Assembly: GCA_903882805.1 (NCBI GenBank)
Contig: CAIRYK010000094.1
Coordinates: 1 to 34,241 of the forward strand
Direction of reading: 5' to 3'
Length of the DNA: 34,241 bases
Source of the DNA: an uncultured Bacteroidota bacterium
Lineage (GTDB): Bacteria; Bacteroidota; Bacteroidia; Chitinophagales; Chitinophagaceae
Under the pieces are notes generated by a model. It was not told the DNA's origin and made no database searches. It saw only the letters and a program-made list of their open reading frames with translations. Shown here one piece after another: positions 1-7,441 of the stretch; position 1 is the stretch's first letter, and every line of letters begins with the position of its first letter. Both the position numbers and the translations under genes were made by a program.

Positions 1-202
1 ACCCTTCTTGAAAAAAGTTCACCCAATCATATACGCAATCTATTACAATCCTCTTATCCTTATCACAAAACCCCCACTTATCCCCTTTCCTATAAGGTAT
101 CAATTCTGGCAAATCACTTGTCTCTGCCAGCAGCTTGTTGGCTACCCGCACGCCTGCATCGGCTTTTATAAGGGCTGTGTTTATTTTTATGAGTTCGTTC
201 AT
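1..202 (-). CDS. WG-repeat protein, N-terminal part (runs off left edge)
   Basis: This minus-strand reading frame starts at an ATG at 202-200 and stays open to the window edge, giving about 67 residues. After an N-terminal stretch of about 40 residues there is a segment reading KWGFCDKDKRIVIDCVYD followed by W-x-N-F-F-Q-E-G. That is the pattern of a WG repeat (PF14903: KWGF-D--G--VI---YD----F-EG). WG proteins usually carry many such repeats and probably form solenoid-like folds; their molecular roles are mostly unknown. The start codon overlaps the stop of the preceding small gene by one base (TAATG), so the two are probably translationally coupled. No signal peptide is visible in the part present. 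Family assignment rests on one repeat; function is unknown. Confidence 0.7.
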   Translation of the reverse strand, partial: MNELIKINTALIKADAGVRVANKLLAETSDLPELIPYRKGDKWGFCDKDKRIVIDCVYDWVNFFQEG

Positions 203-414
203 TATTTCCTTTCTGTTTCAATGAATTTTTCGATATCAATGTTTTTCCATAAATCTGCTCCTACGCCTTTTATTTCAGAAAGCTTGGTTTCCGTGGTAGG
301 TTCCTGTTTCTTTTGTACTAGTTTTTGCTGAAGAAAACCCACAAAGTCTGCCACTTCATCTTTTAAATAATCAGGCAATGTTGCTATTTGCGACATTAAT
401 ATCGCCGTATCCAT
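202..414 (-). CDS. Small VapB/DUF2281-like protein (antitoxin-like)
   Basis: A 70-residue protein starting with ATG at 414. Residues 1-31 (LPDYLKDEVADFVGFLQQKL) resemble the N-terminal helix of DUF2281/VapB-type antitoxins, which reads roughly LP--L--EV-DFV-FL. The C-terminal part (GVGADLWKNIDIEKFIETERK) resembles the toxin-binding tail of such antitoxins (W--ID---FI--LR). In that family the next gene normally encodes a PIN-domain RNase; here the coupled next gene is a WG-repeat protein. A perfect TAnnTTTG box at 434-441 gives the pair its own promoter. It may be an orphan antitoxin, an antitoxin whose partner was replaced, or a small protein of unrelated function. The antitoxin reading is inference from motif resemblance. 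Confidence 0.6.
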   Translation of the reverse strand: MDTAILMSQIATLPDYLKDEVADFVGFLQQKLVQKKQEPTTETKLSEIKGVGADLWKNIDIEKFIETERK

Positions 415-433
415 AATTAAGGTTTTGATGATA

Positions 434-441
434 CAAAGCTA
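434..441 (-). promoter_or_regulatory. Bacteroidetes -7 box (TAGCTTTG) for the VapB-like/WG pair
   Basis: On the minus strand the octamer reads TAGCTTTG, a perfect match to the Bacteroidetes primary-sigma -7 consensus TAnnTTTG. It lies about 20 bases upstream of the ATG at 414, predicting a leader of roughly a dozen bases. No convincing -33 TTTG is seen at the usual spacing. Confidence 0.5.
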
Positions 442-492
442 ACGAAATAGTCGTTGCCGAGTTTACTTATAGGCTATATGTCAAGGATATTA

Positions 493-1860
493 TCAAAATG
501 TTTTTAACTGCTTTATTTGCTCTTGCAGGTTGGTTTTCGCACTTTCAAAATATTCATCCCAGTCGGGGTGTTTGGTTGCGGTGGTATAAGTTTCTGTTTG
601 TTGAAGGTCTTTTATTTTTTGGGCAATGGTGGTCGCTTTGTTTTTTAGTATGGTGAGCCTTGTTTTTAGCAGGTCTTTTTTGTTGGGGGCATTGTTATGG
701 TTAAGAGTCAAGATACCGTTTTTTAGGTTTTGGAGCGTTGCCTGCACCTTGGCAGTGTCGTTGTTAGCATAGGCTTCGGCCAGTTCCTTAAATAACTCTT
801 CGGCCAGTTTTTGCTTATCGGGAGGTTCATTGGCGAAGCGGTCGGGGTGGCAGAGCATAGACGCTTCTCGGTACATTTTGGTGAGGCTACGCTTTTCGTC
901 TTCGGTGAGTAGGGGCAAGGGCGGTGCATTTTTGCTAGCCTCATAGCCTTGTCGGTAGGTTGCTTCATCCTGCTCTGCTTCAGCTTTTTCTGCGGAAGTT
1001 TGGGCAGTAAGTTGTTTTAGTTGCAAGAGTTCTAATATTAGCGGACCCAGTTCACGAGTATGTCTTGTCACAAATTCATGCAACAGCTTTTCCGCCTCCA
1101 CCAATTCGTTTTCAAGGGCGTTTAGCTGCACTTCAAGCGAACGGCATTCCAATTGCAACCCAAACACTTCGGCATCGTCATAAACCGCTATGCGGCTTTG
1201 CGCCTTTATAAATTCATCGGCCAGATTCAAGGCGGTACCATATTGCCGCATGGTTAGTTGGCGAGCTATTTCGGCCACTTCGGGTGGCATGGGCTGAGCC
1301 TTTAGCTTCAGTAGCTGTGTATTTATACCGTCTTCTTCGTCAAGTGCGGCAAAGGTTTTTATCAGTTCCAGCCGTCTTATAATGGTAGCTGTGTCTACCC
1401 TGCCAGTTTCTTTAGCTATGCCAGCAAAGCGGCTTTTTATACCCTCAAACTCTTTTATGAATTGTGTGCCCAGTTCGCTTGCATCTTCAGTTATTACTAT
1501 GTTTTCGTCGTTCAGTTGGGCTTTTTTGCTCCAGTTGTAGGAGCCTGTAATTACGGTGCAGCCGTCTATTATGCAAAACTTGTGGTGCATAATTGCACCA
1601 TCGGCCTGTGGCGGCACAAAATAAACCCTGCCGCCGCATTGCTCCAGCCGCATATGGTCGAAAGGAGCCATGCCGTTGTTGATGGAGTCTTGTACCAACA
1701 GCAGTTCCACCAGTATACCGCATTCTGCCTTGTTGCACAGTTCCCTGAATATTGTAACATCAGTAAGCCAAGCCACAGCTACCAAAACTGATTGTTTAGC
1801 TGCCTTAATTTGTTGAATGATATGCTGCTGAATGTTTTGGAAATAGGCTTGGGTGCGCAT
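493..1860 (-). CDS. PLD-type nuclease/phosphodiesterase fused to a J domain
   Basis: A 455-residue protein with an unusual domain order. Residues 1-150 form a phospholipase D-like domain with one complete HKD motif (H92, K94, D99) followed by GSYNWS (106-111), typical of bacterial PLD nucleases and mitochondrial cardiolipin hydrolase/Nuc-type enzymes, which dimerise to build one active site. Residues 150-310 are helical and charged with long coiled-coil-prone stretches. Residues 320-370 resemble a J domain, with HPD at 338-340 and a following helix (LAEELFKELAEAYANND). The C-terminal 70 residues are again helical. There is no signal peptide, so it is probably cytoplasmic. It lies 84 bases downstream of ligA on the same strand. 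DNA or RNA cleavage is inferred from the family; the J domain suggests recruitment of an Hsp70. Substrate and role are unknown. Confidence 0.8.
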   Translation of the reverse strand: MRTQAYFQNIQQHIIQQIKAAKQSVLVAVAWLTDVTIFRELCNKAECGILVELLLVQDSINNGMAPFDHMRLEQCGGRVYFVPPQADGAIMHHKFCIIDGCTVITGSYNWSKKAQLNDENIVITEDASELGTQFIKEFEGIKSRFAGIAKETGRVDTATIIRRLELIKTFAALDEEDGINTQLLKLKAQPMPPEVAEIARQLTMRQYGTALNLADEFIKAQSRIAVYDDAEVFGLQLECRSLEVQLNALENELVEAEKLLHEFVTRHTRELGPLILELLQLKQLTAQTSAEKAEAEQDEATYRQGYEASKNAPPLPLLTEDEKRSLTKMYREASMLCHPDRFANEPPDKQKLAEELFKELAEAYANNDTAKVQATLQNLKNGILTLNHNNAPNKKDLLKTRLTILKNKATTIAQKIKDLQQTETYTTATKHPDWDEYFESAKTNLQEQIKQLKTF

Positions 1861-1944
1861 TGTGGGGTCTTTATATTTGTTTAATTTACTTTAGTGGTGA
1901 TATATTGCGCATAGTATTGTTTAATTAATTATATTAAACCTACC

Positions 1945-4050
1945 CTACCCCTCATTATCGGCCACCAGTTTCAGAAACTCTTGCTCTGTAAGTATGTTTA
2001 CGGTACCCAGTTTTTTAGCTTTTTCCAGTTTTGAGCCGGCATCTTCGCCTACTACCAGGTAATTGAGTTTGCTGCTCACACCACCCAGCATGGTTCCACC
2101 GTTTTGCTCTACCATGGCTTCGGCATCGCTGCGTTTAAAATGGCTTAGCGTGCCGGTAAACAAAAACGTTTTGCCGGTTAGTTGTCCCGCAGCCGGTTGT
2201 TGACCTTTATGTTCGTTTATCAGGTTCACGCCTGCGGCATCCAGTTTATCTATGGCATCGCGGTTGCTTTCAATAGCAAAAAAGTCAACAACAGAGTTAG
2301 CCACCTTGGGGCCCACATCTTGCAGCGTACTCAACTTCTCAATATCCCAGTCATACAACTCCCTTATATGCGACACTGCCGATGCAAGTATTTTGCTCGT
2401 GTTTTCACCCACATGTCTTATGCCCAGTCCAAAAATGACCCGGTATAGCGGTTGTTTTTTAGATTGCTCAATAGCTGCTTGCAGATTAGTAACAGATTTA
2501 GCACCAAAACCACTTTGCCCTTTCAGCTTATCCCAGTCTATATGGTACATGCCGGGTATATCGGGTAATACACCCAGTTCGTAAAACTTCTGCACATTAG
2601 AGTTGCCCATGGTACGTATGTCCATGGCATCTTTGCTCGCAAAGTGTATCATCCGCTCCACCACCTGCACGGGGCAGGTAATATTTATGCAGCGCCATGC
2701 TGCTTCATCCTGTTGTTTTTCCAGCTCGCTGGCACATGCCGGGCAGTGGGTAGGGAATTTTATTTCCTCTTCCTCGCCTGTTCTCAGTTCGGTAAGTGGT
2801 TTTACTATGTAGGGTATCACATCGCCTGCGCGCTCTACCAGCACGGTATCGCCAATGCGCACATTTTTTTCGCGCACCACATCTTCGTTAAACAGCGATA
2901 CCGATGTTACCGTAACGCCGCCTATATGCACCGGGTCTATTTTGGCGACCGGTGTTATGGTACCTACCCTACCCACCTGAAACTCTACACGCCGAAGCTT
3001 GCTGGTTGCCTGCCTTGCTTTAAACTTATAGGCTACAGCCCAGCGAGGATGGTGGGTGGTCATACCCATTTGCTCTTGTAGGGCAAAATCGTTCACCTTT
3101 ATCACCAGTCCGTCTACCTCAAACGGCAGATCGTCTCTACGAGTTTCAAATTCTGCGCAATATGCAATAACTTCATCAATATGCGTAAAAACCTTCATTT
3201 CTTTTGCAGGTGAAGGGAAACCCATGCTGTATAACCACTGTAGCGAATCGTAGTGTGTTTTAAGTTGCTCCGGCATTTCAAATCCCTCAGCCAGCGTATA
3301 GTCGCTAATGCTATACAGCAGTGCGTTCAGTCCGCGCTTGCGCACCTCTGTTGGATCCAATATGCGCAGCGTACCCGATGCTGCATTACGCGGATTGGCC
3401 AAGGGCGATTGTCCTTCAGCTATGCGTTGCTTGTTGTAGGCTTCAAACACATTTTTATGAATCACTATTTCTCCGCGAATCTCTATCTGGCTGATGCCAT
3501 ATTGCATTAACGGTGCCGAGAGCGGTATAGCTTTTATTTGCCGTATATTGGAGGTTACGTCTTCACCCATTACACCATCGCCACGGGTGGCACCACGGCT
3601 CAGTGCGCCATTGTCGTATATTACAGATATACTTGCACCGTCGTATTTAGGCTCAACGCAATACGTTATTGTTTCAGTTTTAGCCAGTTCTTTGCACCTT
3701 CTGTCCCAGTCGGTAAGGTCTTCGGCATTGTAAGTGTTATCCAGACTTAGCATGGGCGTTAGGTGGCTCACCGTTGGGAAACGCTCACTCAACCCTTTTG
3801 CTATGCGTTGCGTTGGAGAATCGGCGGTAACCAGTTCGGGATACTGCTCCTCCAGGTGTTTCAGTAATTTAAATAGTCCGTCGTACTCGGCATCAGAAAG
3901 CGTGGGGTTGCTTTGTACATAATATTTCCAGTCGGCATAATTTATGGTTTCGCGAAGCAGAGTTATCTCTTCGTTCATATTGCCAGCATTGTCAGCCAGC
4001 AATTGTTTTGCCTGGTTATATATACGTATTTCTTCTTGTGGCGTGTACAT
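1945..4050 (-). CDS. ligA: NAD-dependent DNA ligase LigA
   Basis: LigA seals nicks in duplex DNA using NAD+ during replication and repair. The open frame allows 713 residues from an ATG at 4086; I prefer the internal ATG at 4050 (701 residues), because the extra 12 residues are not family-like and a near-consensus -7 sequence (TTACTTTG, 4062-4055) sits inside the extension. With the longer numbering, the Ia domain holds INYADWKYYV (49-58) and DAEYD, the adenylation site is KYDG at 147-150, and the OB fold follows. A four-cysteine zinc finger (CPAC...CINITC) precedes helix-hairpin-helix repeats, and a BRCT domain (GKTFLFTGTL onward) closes the protein. All expected domains are intact. The neighbouring HhH gene is transcribed divergently. 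Confidence 0.97.
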   Translation of the reverse strand: MYTPQEEIRIYNQAKQLLADNAGNMNEEITLLRETINYADWKYYVQSNPTLSDAEYDGLFKLLKHLEEQYPELVTADSPTQRIAKGLSERFPTVSHLTPMLSLDNTYNAEDLTDWDRRCKELAKTETITYCVEPKYDGASISVIYDNGALSRGATRGDGVMGEDVTSNIRQIKAIPLSAPLMQYGISQIEIRGEIVIHKNVFEAYNKQRIAEGQSPLANPRNAASGTLRILDPTEVRKRGLNALLYSISDYTLAEGFEMPEQLKTHYDSLQWLYSMGFPSPAKEMKVFTHIDEVIAYCAEFETRRDDLPFEVDGLVIKVNDFALQEQMGMTTHHPRWAVAYKFKARQATSKLRRVEFQVGRVGTITPVAKIDPVHIGGVTVTSVSLFNEDVVREKNVRIGDTVLVERAGDVIPYIVKPLTELRTGEEEEIKFPTHCPACASELEKQQDEAAWRCINITCPVQVVERMIHFASKDAMDIRTMGNSNVQKFYELGVLPDIPGMYHIDWDKLKGQSGFGAKSVTNLQAAIEQSKKQPLYRVIFGLGIRHVGENTSKILASAVSHIRELYDWDIEKLSTLQDVGPKVANSVVDFFAIESNRDAIDKLDAAGVNLINEHKGQQPAAGQLTGKTFLFTGTLSHFKRSDAEAMVEQNGGTMLGGVSSKLNYLVVGEDAGSKLEKAKKLGTVNILTEQEFLKLVADNEG

Positions 4051-4210
4051 GTTGCAAAGTAAAGAAGATTTGGCGTTAATTTCCATCTCGCTATACCCTG
4101 AGTTTCACGAGATTTTCTAGCATTTTCTATTTTATTTTGGCGGTCGCGCAGTTGTTGTTATACTTGTATTTGTTACTGTCAATATTGGGCTCTGTAGCTA
4201 CTACAGTAAA

Positions 4211-4218
4211 TATTTTTG
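4211..4218 (+). promoter_or_regulatory. -7 box (TATTTTTG) deciding the start of the HhH gene
   Basis: TATTTTTG is a perfect TAnnTTTG match ending 8 bases before the ATG at 4227. Transcription would begin at or just before that ATG, so the longer reading frame beginning at 4137 is probably not translated. A weak TTG at 4185-4187 is 23 bases upstream of the box. Confidence 0.55.
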
Positions 4219-4226
4219 TACCCGTC

Positions 4227-4703
4227 ATGAAAAAAGCATTCGTTTCATATACCAATTTTACCCGTAAAGAACGCGCCGGATTAGTTGCTATCAGCGGCAT
4301 AATTGTGATTTTACTTGTGGTTTATACAACAATGGACTTATGGGTAAAACCAAATAGCGATGAGGCGGCAAATGCTCGGATAAATGAAGCATGGCAAAAG
4401 TACCGCCGTGCGCAAGAACCTACAACCAACAGCGGTCAGCAACAGTTTAAAAAGGCTGCTGCACAAGCGGCGATAAATGAAAGAAACGCGCCGCCAGATA
4501 CCCTAAATGTGAATGCTGCAGATTCTATAATGCTGGTTAAAATAAAGGGTATATCACCGGGAAATGCAGGCAAAATAGTTGCAAGGAGAAAGCTATTGAA
4601 TGGATTCAGAACTTATGATGAGTTACGCCGATCGATGATAACCAGTGATCCAGACTTCGAATTAATAAAAAAACACCTACTTCTGGGGCCGTATAAAAAA
4701 TGA
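4227..4703 (+). CDS. Membrane-anchored helix-hairpin-helix (ComEA-like) protein
   Basis: About 158 residues from the ATG at 4227 (MKKAFVSYTNFTRKER...). The N-terminus matches a Bacteroidetes family that begins with a short FTRKER-type segment followed by one membrane helix (GLVAISGIIVILLVVYT). A charged linker leads to a C-terminal helix-hairpin-helix of the ComEA type (DTLNVNAADSIMLVKIKGIS, then GNAGKIVARRKLLNGFRTYDEL). HhH folds bind DNA without sequence specificity; ComEA is the periplasmic DNA receptor in natural transformation, but many Bacteroidetes homologues have no tested role. The frame extends upstream to 4137, giving a 188-residue version with a second hydrophobic stretch; I reject it because of the promoter at 4211-4218. 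A role in DNA uptake is only inference. Confidence 0.8.
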   Translation: MKKAFVSYTNFTRKERAGLVAISGIIVILLVVYTTMDLWVKPNSDEAANARINEAWQKYRRAQEPTTNSGQQQFKKAAAQAAINERNAPPDTLNVNAADSIMLVKIKGISPGNAGKIVARRKLLNGFRTYDELRRSMITSDPDFELIKKHLLLGPYKK

Positions 4704-4729
4704 CGATTTCAAAATAGTCGCTTTTTTAG
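4696..4729 (+). terminator. Weak terminator-like hairpin after the HhH gene
   Basis: An A-run and GAC just after the stop pair with GTC and a six-T run about 20 bases later. The stem is interrupted by mismatches, so it is a marginal Rho-independent terminator. Confidence 0.3.
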
Positions 4730-4749
4730 TTAGGTTCAGAAAAATGTCG

Positions 4750-4757
4750 TAAAATTG
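4750..4757 (+). promoter_or_regulatory. Near-consensus -7 box for the acyl-CoA dehydrogenase
   Basis: TAAAATTG matches TAnnTTTG at seven of eight positions and lies 29 bases before the ATG at 4787. Confidence 0.35.
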
Positions 4758-4786
4758 CGCACAAACGTAAAATAGCCTATAATAAT

Positions 4787-5926
4787 ATGGATTTTAACTA
4801 TACGGAACACCAGGTATCCATTGCAGAAATGATCAAAGATTTCGCAAATAAGCACATTCGCCCAAACATGATGGAGTGGGATGAGTCGCAAAAATTTCCG
4901 ATTGATTTGTTTCACAAGATGGGTGAATTGGGTTTGATGGGTGTTTTGGTGCCAACAGAATATGGCGGTTCGGGTTTAGGCTATTTTGAATATGTAACGA
5001 TCATTAGTGAAATAGCGAAGGTGTGCGGTTCTATAGGGCTGTCTGTTGCAGCGCATAATTCTTTGTGTACCGGGCATATTTTATATTTTGGCACTGAAGA
5101 ACAAAAGCAAAAATATCTGCCTAAGTTAGCAACAGGTGAATGGATAGGAGCATGGGGCCTTACCGAAGCCAATACAGGCAGCGATGCAGGCAATATGCGT
5201 TGCACTGCCACACGCGACGGTGACGACTGGATACTGAATGGTACAAAAAACTGGATCACACACGGCATTAGTGGCAATGTGGCTGTTGTGCTTGCCCGCA
5301 CCGGCGAACCACGAACAAAAAATAATGTAACTGCTTTTATAGTAGAGCGTGGAACTCCGGGCTTTATGGCTGGTAAAAAAGAAAACAAGTTGGGTATGCG
5401 CGCCAGCGAAACAGCTGAACTCGTATTTGACAACTGCCGTATTTCTGATGCTCAGAGAATGGGAGGCATTGGCGAAGGCTTTATTCAGGCTATGAAGGTA
5501 CTCGATGGAGGTCGTATTTCTATTGCTGCACTATCGTTAGGTATTGCCAAGGGCGCATACGAGGCTTCTTTGAAATATTCTAAAGAGCGTCAGCAGTTTG
5601 ATCAGCCCATATCAAACTTTCAGGCTATTGCCTTCAAACTGGCAGATATGGCTACACAAATCGAGGTTTCTGAGTTGTTGATTTATCAGGCTGCCGACTT
5701 GAAAAACCGCCATCAAAAAATGACCAAAGAGTCTGCAATGGCTAAGTATTACGCTTCAGAAGTTGCAGTGCGCGTATCTACAGATGCAGTGCAGATTTTT
5801 GGTGGATATGGATATACAAAAGACTTTCCGGTTGAGAAATACTACCGCGATAGTAAGTTATGTACCATAGGTGAAGGAACTTCAGAAATACAGAAATTGG
5901 TTATTTCGAGAGACATTTTAAGATAA
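4787..5926 (+). CDS. Acyl-CoA dehydrogenase (short/medium-chain type)
   Basis: A 379-residue FAD enzyme that oxidises acyl-CoA thioesters to trans-2-enoyl-CoA and passes electrons to electron-transfer flavoprotein, as in beta-oxidation or branched-chain amino acid breakdown. Length and motifs are standard: the FAD/substrate loop GAWGLTEANTGSDAGNM (121-137), WITHG near 156-160, the R-x-Q-F-x-x-P motif RQQFDQPI (268-275), QIFGGYGYTKDFPVE (336-350) and the catalytic glutamate in IGEGTSEIQ (E363). It is cytoplasmic and transcribed alone between a weak upstream hairpin and a strong downstream terminator. Chain-length specificity cannot be read reliably; butyryl- or isovaleryl/2-methylbutyryl-CoA type activities are the likeliest. 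Confidence 0.93.
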   Translation: MDFNYTEHQVSIAEMIKDFANKHIRPNMMEWDESQKFPIDLFHKMGELGLMGVLVPTEYGGSGLGYFEYVTIISEIAKVCGSIGLSVAAHNSLCTGHILYFGTEEQKQKYLPKLATGEWIGAWGLTEANTGSDAGNMRCTATRDGDDWILNGTKNWITHGISGNVAVVLARTGEPRTKNNVTAFIVERGTPGFMAGKKENKLGMRASETAELVFDNCRISDAQRMGGIGEGFIQAMKVLDGGRISIAALSLGIAKGAYEASLKYSKERQQFDQPISNFQAIAFKLADMATQIEVSELLIYQAADLKNRHQKMTKESAMAKYYASEVAVRVSTDAVQIFGGYGYTKDFPVEKYYRDSKLCTIGEGTSEIQKLVISRDILR

Positions 5927-5940
5927 TTGGTATGAGATAT

Positions 5941-5980
5941 AAAAAAGCTAAGGGATGTGTTAGAATCCCTTAGCTTTTTT
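5941..5980. terminator. Bidirectional terminator
   Basis: A perfect 16-bp stem (arms 5941-5956 and 5965-5980) with an 8-base loop. The A-run on one arm and T-run on the other make it functional on both strands, for the acyl-CoA dehydrogenase (plus) and the convergent lipoprotein gene (minus). Confidence 0.9.
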
Positions 5981-5993
5981 TATGCAATGAAAT

Positions 5994-6434
5994 TTACTGT
6001 TTTAGGAAATCAAACCAACTTAGGCCAAGTTTGGTTTTGCGCGTTAGAATAAGTTCTACCGACGACACGTTTTGAATGTAATACTGAAGCGTGTCGTTTG
6101 CACGGTACTCCATCCTAACAGAGTCGGTACCTACTATTTTCCAGTGGTAGGGCAATACTATGTCAGAGCTTTTGTCATTTACATGCGTTATTTCTTCGCC
6201 TGTACCGTCCGCGGCAAAAAATAAGGTATTGGTTATCTGGCTTTGTTGTAAATATATCTCTCGGTCGTCTATCTTACCATTATTATTGTCATCATTGGCA
6301 TACTTATACAACTTCCATTTGCCCTGAACTCTGTCGTATGGCGTCTTTACTGAATCGTTTCTACTACACGAAACCAGCGCTAATAAAAGCACACCAAAAG
6401 CACTCCAATAAGCAACGCCAGTCTTTGTGACCAT
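5994..6434 (-). CDS. Lipocalin-like lipoprotein with an EF-hand-like loop
   Basis: A 146-residue protein with a lipoprotein signal: hydrophobic residues 8-21 followed by LVSC, giving lipidated Cys23. The mature part starts with a WKL-type strand (VQGKWKLYKYA) and has alternating strands with FFAADGTGEE and YHWKIVGTDSVRMEY, the layout of small Bacteroidetes lipocalin-like proteins. Residues 48-59 (DDNNNGKIDDRE) fit the 12-residue EF-hand/dockerin calcium loop: Asx at 1, 3 and 5, Gly at 6, Ile at 8, Asp at 9, Glu at 12. This suggests calcium binding just after the first strand. It ends in a charged LSWFDFLKQ tail. It is probably monocistronic. The specific function is unknown. Confidence 0.75.
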   Translation of the reverse strand: MVTKTGVAYWSAFGVLLLALVSCSRNDSVKTPYDRVQGKWKLYKYANDDNNNGKIDDREIYLQQSQITNTLFFAADGTGEEITHVNDKSSDIVLPYHWKIVGTDSVRMEYRANDTLQYYIQNVSSVELILTRKTKLGLSWFDFLKQ

Positions 6435-6516
6435 AATAAGTGCGCACAGACTTACTTTGAATAACCAACCTGTGCCGCTATTACAAATTTACTGATAAAC
6501 AGATTACAAACGACAA

Positions 6517-7359
6517 TTAATAATCGCCAAATGAAGTTTCTCCCAATTGTGCAAGCGCATCAGCAAGTTGCTTGTCGTTTGGCGCTATCCCATGCCATTC
6601 GTGGGTGCCTTCCATAAAACTAACTCCCTTACCCATTACCGTTTGCATCAGTATTACCACCGGTTTGCCATTGCCAGTCATACCCTTGGCTTGTTCAAGA
6701 CCGATCAGTGTTGCATCCATGTCGTTTCCGTTCATTTCCATAACCAACCATCCAAACGCTTCAAATTTAGCTCTTAGCGATCCCAAATTAAGCACGCTAT
6801 CTGTAGGACCATCTATTTGCTGACCGTTTACGTCTATAGTTGCTATCAGGTTATCTATTTTGTTGTGCGCTGCAAACATGATAGCTTCCCAGTTCTGACC
6901 TTCTTGTAGTTCGCCATCGCCATGCAATGAATAAACAAGGTGCGTATCATTATTCATCTTCTTCGCAAGAGCTGTACCGCAAGCGACGCTCATACCCTGT
7001 CCCAATGAGCCGCTGGCTATTCTTATACCGGGTAAATGCTCGTGCGTGGCAGGATGACCTTGTAGTCTTGAGTTGATGACGCGGAAAGTACTGAGTTCGC
7101 TTACCGGGAAATATCCTGAGCGGGCCAATACACTATAGAAAACAGGTGAAATATGACCATTTGACAGGAAGAAAACGTCTTCGTCTTTTCCGTCCATATC
7201 AAATCCTGCTTTACGGTTCATTGTTTTGAAATATAAAGCGGTAAGGAAGTCTGTGCAACCCAACGAGCCGCCCGGATGTCCGCTTTGTACTTTATGCACC
7301 ATACGTACTATATCACGGCGCACCTGTGTGGCCATCTCTTTCAAGCTATTTGTATCCAT
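6517..7359 (-). CDS. Transketolase, N-terminal (thiamine-diphosphate-binding) subunit
   Basis: This is the N-terminal half of a split transketolase (280 residues), the enzyme that moves two-carbon units between sugar phosphates in the pentose phosphate pathway. Visible signatures are HKVQSGHPGGSLGCTDFLTALYF (22-44), the Mg/ThDP motif beginning GDGELQEGQ with IDVNGQQIDG downstream, GSLGQGMS, and the terminal VMGKGVSFMEGTHEWHG. Split transketolases need a separate C-terminal subunit carrying the pyrimidine-binding domain, normally encoded next door. Neither neighbour here is that subunit: a permease lies upstream and a lipoprotein downstream. The partner must be elsewhere in the genome. A perfect -7 box at 7383-7390 gives the gene its own promoter. 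Confidence 0.93.
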   Translation of the reverse strand: MDTNSLKEMATQVRRDIVRMVHKVQSGHPGGSLGCTDFLTALYFKTMNRKAGFDMDGKDEDVFFLSNGHISPVFYSVLARSGYFPVSELSTFRVINSRLQGHPATHEHLPGIRIASGSLGQGMSVACGTALAKKMNNDTHLVYSLHGDGELQEGQNWEAIMFAAHNKIDNLIATIDVNGQQIDGPTDSVLNLGSLRAKFEAFGWLVMEMNGNDMDATLIGLEQAKGMTGNGKPVVILMQTVMGKGVSFMEGTHEWHGIAPNDKQLADALAQLGETSFGDY

Positions 7360-7382
7360 TTTATATAAGGGGAAATTGCGTG

Positions 7383-7390
7383 CAAAAGTA
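7383..7390 (-). promoter_or_regulatory. -7 box (TACTTTTG) for the transketolase subunit
   Basis: Reads TACTTTTG on the minus strand, a perfect TAnnTTTG match 23 bases upstream of the ATG at 7359. Confidence 0.55.
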
Positions 7391-7441
7391 GGCGTTTAGC
7401 CCGATTTTTTTTCTTAAAATTTATACAAGTTGCTTTTCATG

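Noticed and set aside
8..331. 107-residue open frame on the plus strand at the left edge
   Set aside because: It is antisense to the WG-repeat and VapB-like genes, which are supported by motif, coupling and promoter.
2644..3081. 145-residue open frame on the plus strand
   Set aside because: It is antisense to ligA; the zinc-finger and OB-fold coding sequence explains it.
4981..5433. 150-residue open frame on the minus strand
   Set aside because: It is antisense to the acyl-CoA dehydrogenase and looks like a codon-bias shadow.
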